The notes beneath the pieces are model-generated. The model made no database searches. It saw only the letters and a list, made by a program, of their open reading frames with translations, and was not told where the DNA came from. DNA of 33,838 nt from Salsuginibacillus kocurii DSM 18087 (GTDB lineage Bacteria; Bacillota; Bacilli; Bacillales; Marinococcaceae): positions 1-33,838 of the forward strand of contig NZ_KB898638.1 in assembly GCF_000377705.1 (NCBI RefSeq). Reading direction: 5' to 3'. Shown in pieces: positions 30,282 through 33,838 of this stretch (its first letter is position 1; every line of letters begins with the position of its first letter). Both the position numbers and the translations under genes were made by a program.

Positions 30282-31832
30282 ATGTTAAATCATCCGATTG
30301 AAGAGCTATCAACAGGTAAGGAGAAACCCGTACACTCAAACATTTATCATTTGTTTTTAGAAGGGTATAAACATAACCCGGAAGCGCTAGCTTGGAAAGA
30401 CGAGTATGAAGCTAGAACGTATGAAGAGGCTTTAAACGATATTCATCACTTGGCGGACGTCCTGAAGCATAGATTTGGAATTAAACCAGGAGACCGAATT
30501 GTTTCTTATTTTCCCAATATGATGCATTATGCCACGTTGGTGTTTGCCTGTATGAAAATTGGAGCTACATTGCTCCCCCTTAATACTAGACTGCAGGAAA
30601 ATGAAATCTCTTATATTTTAAATGATGCAAATCCCTGTGTTGTTCTCACTTCCGTAATGGGTGAAAAGAGCGCTGTACAGGCGACTAATGTTTGTCCTGT
30701 GGTAGAGATTGAAGAGTTAGTAGAGAACAGCTTCTCTCAGCAAAAAGGTTTTGAAGAAGATTTCGGTGGAAAAGAGGTTGAGTTTGATCACCCCGCCTTT
30801 TTAATTTATACCTCTGGCACTACTGGAAGCCCTAAAGGGGCCTTACTGCATCACGGAGGAGTCATTCATACAGTGCAGGCATACCAAGATTTCTTTCAAT
30901 CAAGCCCTGCCAGTAAAACATTAATTGCTGTTCCTATATTTCATGTAACAGGGTTAATTGGACAATTAATCCATATGGCTAAAGTAGGCGGCACCTCTTT
31001 TATCATGAAACGTTATCAAACTACTCCCTATATTGATTTAGTAAGAGAAGAGAAAATCAATTTTTTATTTAATGTTCCAACAATTTTTCAGATGCTTATC
31101 GGTACCTTTAAAAAGTATAATTCACCCGCTTTTCCAGAAGTGAAAACGATTGCTTTTGGGGGAGCCCCGATGGCTGTTGATCTTATGAGAGAGATGATGC
31201 ATTTTTTCCCAAAAGCATCCTTACACAATTGTTATGGTGCTACAGAAACATGCTCCCCGACCACGATTATGCCTAAAGCTTATCCTAAAGAGAAAGAAGG
31301 CTCTGTTGGAGTGCCTATTGATAGAACGGTTGTAAAGTTTGTCACCGATGAAGGGCACATTTGTAAACCGACAGAAATGGGGGAATTACTCATTAAAGGC
31401 CCAATGGTTATTAAAGGGTATTGGAACAATGCAGAGGCCAATCAGAAAAGCTTTTCGGAAGGATATTGGCATTCAGGAGATTATGGGTATGAGGATGAGG
31501 ATGGTTATATCTACATTAAAGATAGAAAGAAAGATATGATAAACCGCGGCGGCGAGAATATTTATTCGATAGAAGTAGAACAAGCTCTAAATCAATTAGA
31601 TGCTGTTCAAGAATCTGCTGTCGTTGGTCTCCCCCATCCGATCTACGGAGAAGTAGTACAAGCATTTGTAGTGCCTGCCAAAGGAAATATCGATGCAAAG
31701 TTAATCAAAGAACAAGTATCAAAAAATATAGCAGATTATAAAGTTCCACATTCTATTGAATTTTTAAAAGAAATCCCTAAAAATCCTGGTGGGAAAATAT
31801 TAAAGCATCAATTGAAGAAGAAAGATAAGTAA
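30282..31832 (+). CDS. Acyl-CoA synthetase (AMP-forming)
   Basis: 516 residues, class I adenylate-forming family. A3 phosphate loop YTSGTTGSPKG (176-186), A5 YGATETCSP, A7/A8 region SGDYGYEDEDGYIYIKDRKK and A10 K505 (NPGGKILK) are all intact. It makes acyl-AMP then acyl-CoA from a free carboxylate, ATP and CoA. In this cluster it gives a second activation route beside the CoA-transferase at 24006. GGAGGAGA lies before the ATG. Chain-length preference cannot be read off; length and motifs fit medium- or short-chain ligases as well as long-chain ones. Confidence 0.9.
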   Translation: MLNHPIEELSTGKEKPVHSNIYHLFLEGYKHNPEALAWKDEYEARTYEEALNDIHHLADVLKHRFGIKPGDRIVSYFPNMMHYATLVFACMKIGATLLPLNTRLQENEISYILNDANPCVVLTSVMGEKSAVQATNVCPVVEIEELVENSFSQQKGFEEDFGGKEVEFDHPAFLIYTSGTTGSPKGALLHHGGVIHTVQAYQDFFQSSPASKTLIAVPIFHVTGLIGQLIHMAKVGGTSFIMKRYQTTPYIDLVREEKINFLFNVPTIFQMLIGTFKKYNSPAFPEVKTIAFGGAPMAVDLMREMMHFFPKASLHNCYGATETCSPTTIMPKAYPKEKEGSVGVPIDRTVVKFVTDEGHICKPTEMGELLIKGPMVIKGYWNNAEANQKSFSEGYWHSGDYGYEDEDGYIYIKDRKKDMINRGGENIYSIEVEQALNQLDAVQESAVVGLPHPIYGEVVQAFVVPAKGNIDAKLIKEQVSKNIADYKVPHSIEFLKEIPKNPGGKILKHQLKKKDK

Positions 31833-31904
31833 GATGTTTTTATACCTCTCCTGCACTATATATAAAAACTGCGAAGTACCCTTTAAGATGAAAGGATGAG
31901 CGAA

Positions 31905-33074
31905 ATGGCTTCTTTCTTAAGCCCGGTTCATGTGATTACTGGTGAAGGGACATTACTCCAAGTTCCAGAACAAGTACGTGCTTTTGGCTCGAAAAAAGTT
32001 ATGATTTATGCTGATCCAGGTGTAGTAAAAGCTGGGATAGTAAGAAAGTTAGAAGATATTTTAAATGATACTCATATAGAAAATGTTGTATATAGTGAAG
32101 TGGTCCCCGAACCTCCACTAGAAGCAGGTAACAAAGCGGTTCAGGCTTTAAAAGACAGTGGAGCTGATTTTGTAATCGGACTCGGCGGGGGAAGCTCTAT
32201 TGATATCGCGAAGGCCGCGGCAGTATTGGCAAATCATGAAGGAAATGTAGAGGATTATTTAAATATGTCAGGAACAAGGTCTCTAACAAATAAAGGGCTT
32301 CCTAAGATGCTAATTCCCACCACTTCTGGTACCGGTTCAGAAGTTACTGACATTTCCGTATTTTCTTTAGAATCGACAAAAGATGTAATTACTCATCCCT
32401 TATTATTAGCGGATGTTGCTTTAGTTGACCCTGAATTAACTTACACGCTCCCCGAAAAAATAACAGCCTCGACTGGAGTAGATGCTTTAACTCACGCGGT
32501 GGAATCATATATCTCCATACATGCTTCGCCAATTACAGACACCCTAGCATTAGATGCAGTTAAACGAATTGGCGGAAATATTCGCACTGCTGTTTGGCAC
32601 GGAGAAAATCAAGAAGCTAGAAAACAGATGTCATTAGGCAGTTTACTTGCTGGAATGAGTTTTTATAATGCTGGAGTAGCGGGAGTTCATGGACTGGCAT
32701 ACCCATTAGGTGGTAGATTTAAAATTCCTCATGGGGAAGCCAATGCTCTTTTATTGCCTTATGTTTTCGAAGAGATCTGGCCCGCTTGTATGCAAAAGAT
32801 GGGAGACATCGCTGAAGCACTTGGAGCTAACATAGAAGGTATGAGTGAGCGAGAAGCTGCTATAGCAGGTGTTAAAGAACTCACCCATATTGTTCATGAT
32901 ACTGGAATAGAGACATCACTAAAAGCTTATGGGGTTAAAGAGAATGACATTGAACAATTAGCGTTAGATGGGATCAAACAAAAACGCTTGTTAGGCCGCA
33001 GCCCTAGGAAATTATATTTGAATATGATTCGTTCAATTTATCAAAAAGCATATGAAGGACGTACAAGCATCTAA
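31905..33074 (+). CDS. Iron-containing alcohol dehydrogenase
   Basis: 389 residues from the ATG at 31905, which has AAAGG 9 nt upstream; the ATG at 31896 directly abuts that AAAGG and is less likely. The NAD motif GGGSSIDIAKA (94-104) and the metal ligands D193, H197 (GVDALTHAVE), H262 (GVHGLAYPLGG) and H276 (IPHGEAN) are all present. Group III alcohol dehydrogenases oxidise primary alcohols, 4-hydroxybutyrate, lactaldehyde or maleylacetate-type compounds. As last gene of the cluster it may oxidise a terminal hydroxyl of the substrate or remove an aldehyde. The 72-bp gap to the ligase gene contains an AT-rich inverted repeat but no clear terminator. Confidence 0.88.
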   Translation: MASFLSPVHVITGEGTLLQVPEQVRAFGSKKVMIYADPGVVKAGIVRKLEDILNDTHIENVVYSEVVPEPPLEAGNKAVQALKDSGADFVIGLGGGSSIDIAKAAAVLANHEGNVEDYLNMSGTRSLTNKGLPKMLIPTTSGTGSEVTDISVFSLESTKDVITHPLLLADVALVDPELTYTLPEKITASTGVDALTHAVESYISIHASPITDTLALDAVKRIGGNIRTAVWHGENQEARKQMSLGSLLAGMSFYNAGVAGVHGLAYPLGGRFKIPHGEANALLLPYVFEEIWPACMQKMGDIAEALGANIEGMSEREAAIAGVKELTHIVHDTGIETSLKAYGVKENDIEQLALDGIKQKRLLGRSPRKLYLNMIRSIYQKAYEGRTSI

Positions 33075-33087
33075 ATGGGTAACTGCT

Positions 33088-33124
33088 GCTATGGGGAAAA
33101 AGTTCTCATAGCTTTCTTTTTTAG
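33088..33124 (+). terminator. Terminator of the catabolic cluster
   Basis: GCTATGGGGA (33088-33097) pairs with 33103-33112 (TTCTCATAGC), with two G-T wobbles and a 5-nt loop, then a T-rich stretch (ttcttttttag). It lies 14 bp after the alcohol dehydrogenase stop. Confidence 0.75.
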
Positions 33125-33352
33125 AATAGTGTTCTGTTAAAGGCGCTGTTGGTAAAGGTCGTTGATATTACGGGACTCGCAGGGGGGGGCTCTGCGAAAA
33201 GGGACGTCATGGAAGGAGTATCAACACTACTTTTTAACAAAACCAAAAACAAAAAACTTTTCTAATTCTTATCAAAGGATTTACTATAAAAAGAGGCCTA
33301 CTAATTTTGGTTGGCAGGAGATAGACATGTTGTAAGAAAGGAGGCGGTGCCA
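33125..33352. other. Intergenic region before the AEC permease gene
   Basis: No gene was found. A GC-rich hairpin TCGCAG/CTGCGA (33177-33197) encloses a run of eight G, unlike the AT-rich flanks. The last 100 bp are AT-rich and must hold the promoter of the permease gene, but no clear hexamers were fixed. Confidence 0.4.
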
Positions 33353-33838
33353 TTGAATGGCTTTGAAATGATACAACCGGTTTTGGTTATGGCAACGATC
33401 GTCGTACTAGGTTACTTGGTTACCTTAAGAGTGCAGGTGACGGGAGAAGTAAAGCAGTTTATTGCGTTTGTTGTTATTAACTTTGCTCTTCCTGCGGTTG
33501 TAGTCAATAGCATATTTCAAGCTGAGTTTGATGCAGAAATGTGGCGGCAGCTGATCTTGGTGTTTTTGATCGGACTAATGTTAAATATCGTAGGGGTCGG
33601 AACCGGTTACATATCTGGTAAACTGTTGAAGTATACAGAAGAAGAAGCCAGGCAGTTGGCTGTGCTGGCAGGTCTAGGCAATACAGGTTTTATAGGAATT
33701 CCTCTTACAGTAATGATCTTTGGTTCAGAAGCAGGAGTATTTGCTGCCATTTATGATGCCACTACTGTGCTTACAGTGTTTACGCTAGGTATTGTTTTGC
33801 TTCAGCAAGGAAGCTTCCGATTTGGCCAGCTGAAATCA
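33353..33838 (+). CDS. AEC (auxin efflux carrier) family permease, 5' part
   Basis: The frame is open from TTG at 33353 to the window edge, 162 codons without a stop. AAAGGAGG lies 8 nt before the TTG, which decides the start. The product begins MNGFEMIQPVLVMATIVVLG and has several membrane segments. The motif LAGLGNTGFIGIPLTVMIFG is typical of AEC permeases, which export or exchange small organic acids such as malate or malonate. The normal length is about 310 residues, so roughly half is outside. It follows the terminator of the catabolic cluster and so is a separate transcription unit, though a role with organic acids would suit its place. Confidence 0.85.
   Translation, partial: MNGFEMIQPVLVMATIVVLGYLVTLRVQVTGEVKQFIAFVVINFALPAVVVNSIFQAEFDAEMWRQLILVFLIGLMLNIVGVGTGYISGKLLKYTEEEARQLAVLAGLGNTGFIGIPLTVMIFGSEAGVFAAIYDATTVLTVFTLGIVLLQQGSFRFGQLKS

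Noticed and set aside
31836-31869. Inverted repeat GTTTTTATA / TATAAAAAC between ligase and alcohol dehydrogenase genes.
   Set aside because: Pure A/T-type stem with a 16-nt loop is too weak for a terminator, and such repeats are common by chance in AT-rich gaps.

Overview
The window looks like chromosome from a low-to-moderate GC Bacillota, most likely a halophilic or haloalkaliphilic member of the Bacillaceae. Supporting signs are strong AGGAGG-type ribosome binding sites, TTG starts, CcpA-type cre sites, B. subtilis-like OpuAC, GbsR and CatE proteins, and very acidic lipoprotein linkers and tails. The genus cannot be fixed from the sequence. No rRNA, tRNA, CRISPR array, insertion sequence or phage gene was seen.

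Layout. (1) 1-325: the 3' end of a gene for a protein with a Glu/Asp-rich repeat tail, then a strong terminator. (2) 594-5829, minus strand: an operon for a four-carbon sugar acid, in the order KdgT-type permease, DUF1537 kinase, PdxA2-type dehydrogenase and a PrpR_N-type regulator. (3) 6136-7702: two paralogous small proteins of unknown function, each followed by a terminator. (4) 7759-10160, minus strand: an osmolyte locus with a GbsR-like regulator, a cysteine hydrolase and an orphan glycine betaine binding lipoprotein (OpuAC). (5) 10323-10602: a decayed remnant of HMG-CoA lyase. (6) 10621-18680: a second PrpR_N-type regulator, divergent from a six-gene operon: FMN-dependent 2-hydroxyacid oxidase, second KdgT-type permease, LarA-family nickel racemase/epimerase, and the cofactor genes larE, larB and larC. 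LarC stops after its first domain. (7) 18721-19584, minus strand: CatE-like extradiol dioxygenase. (8) 19907-33074: a long plus-strand cluster that starts with a LacI regulator behind a near-consensus promoter, a cre site and a 36-bp perfect palindrome. It continues with thiolase, SDR, 3-hydroxyacyl-CoA dehydrogenase, fused CoA-transferase, TRAP transporter (P, Q, M), second SDR, second hydroxyacyl dehydrogenase, acyl-CoA synthetase and iron-dependent alcohol dehydrogenase. (9) 33353-end: a partial AEC-family permease.

How the parts work together (inference). Three catabolic units handle hydroxylated carboxylates. Unit 2 probably takes D-threonate or D-erythronate through phosphorylation and oxidative decarboxylation to dihydroxyacetone phosphate. 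Unit 6 probably imports a 2-hydroxyacid, interconverts its stereoisomers with a nickel-pincer enzyme and oxidises one of them to the 2-oxoacid. Unit 8 probably imports a carboxylate, activates it to a CoA ester, oxidises a 3-hydroxyacyl intermediate and cleaves it to acetyl-CoA. Units 2 and 6 share a matched pair of PrpR-like regulator and KdgT-like permease. Both regulators keep Walker A but have lost the sigma-54 contact loop and the Walker B acids.

The most interesting points are the racemase-plus-oxidase operon, the LarC that lacks LarC2, the two non-canonical PrpR-like regulators with a helically phased pair of palindromes between one of them and its target operon, and the unknown paralog pair at 6136-7645.
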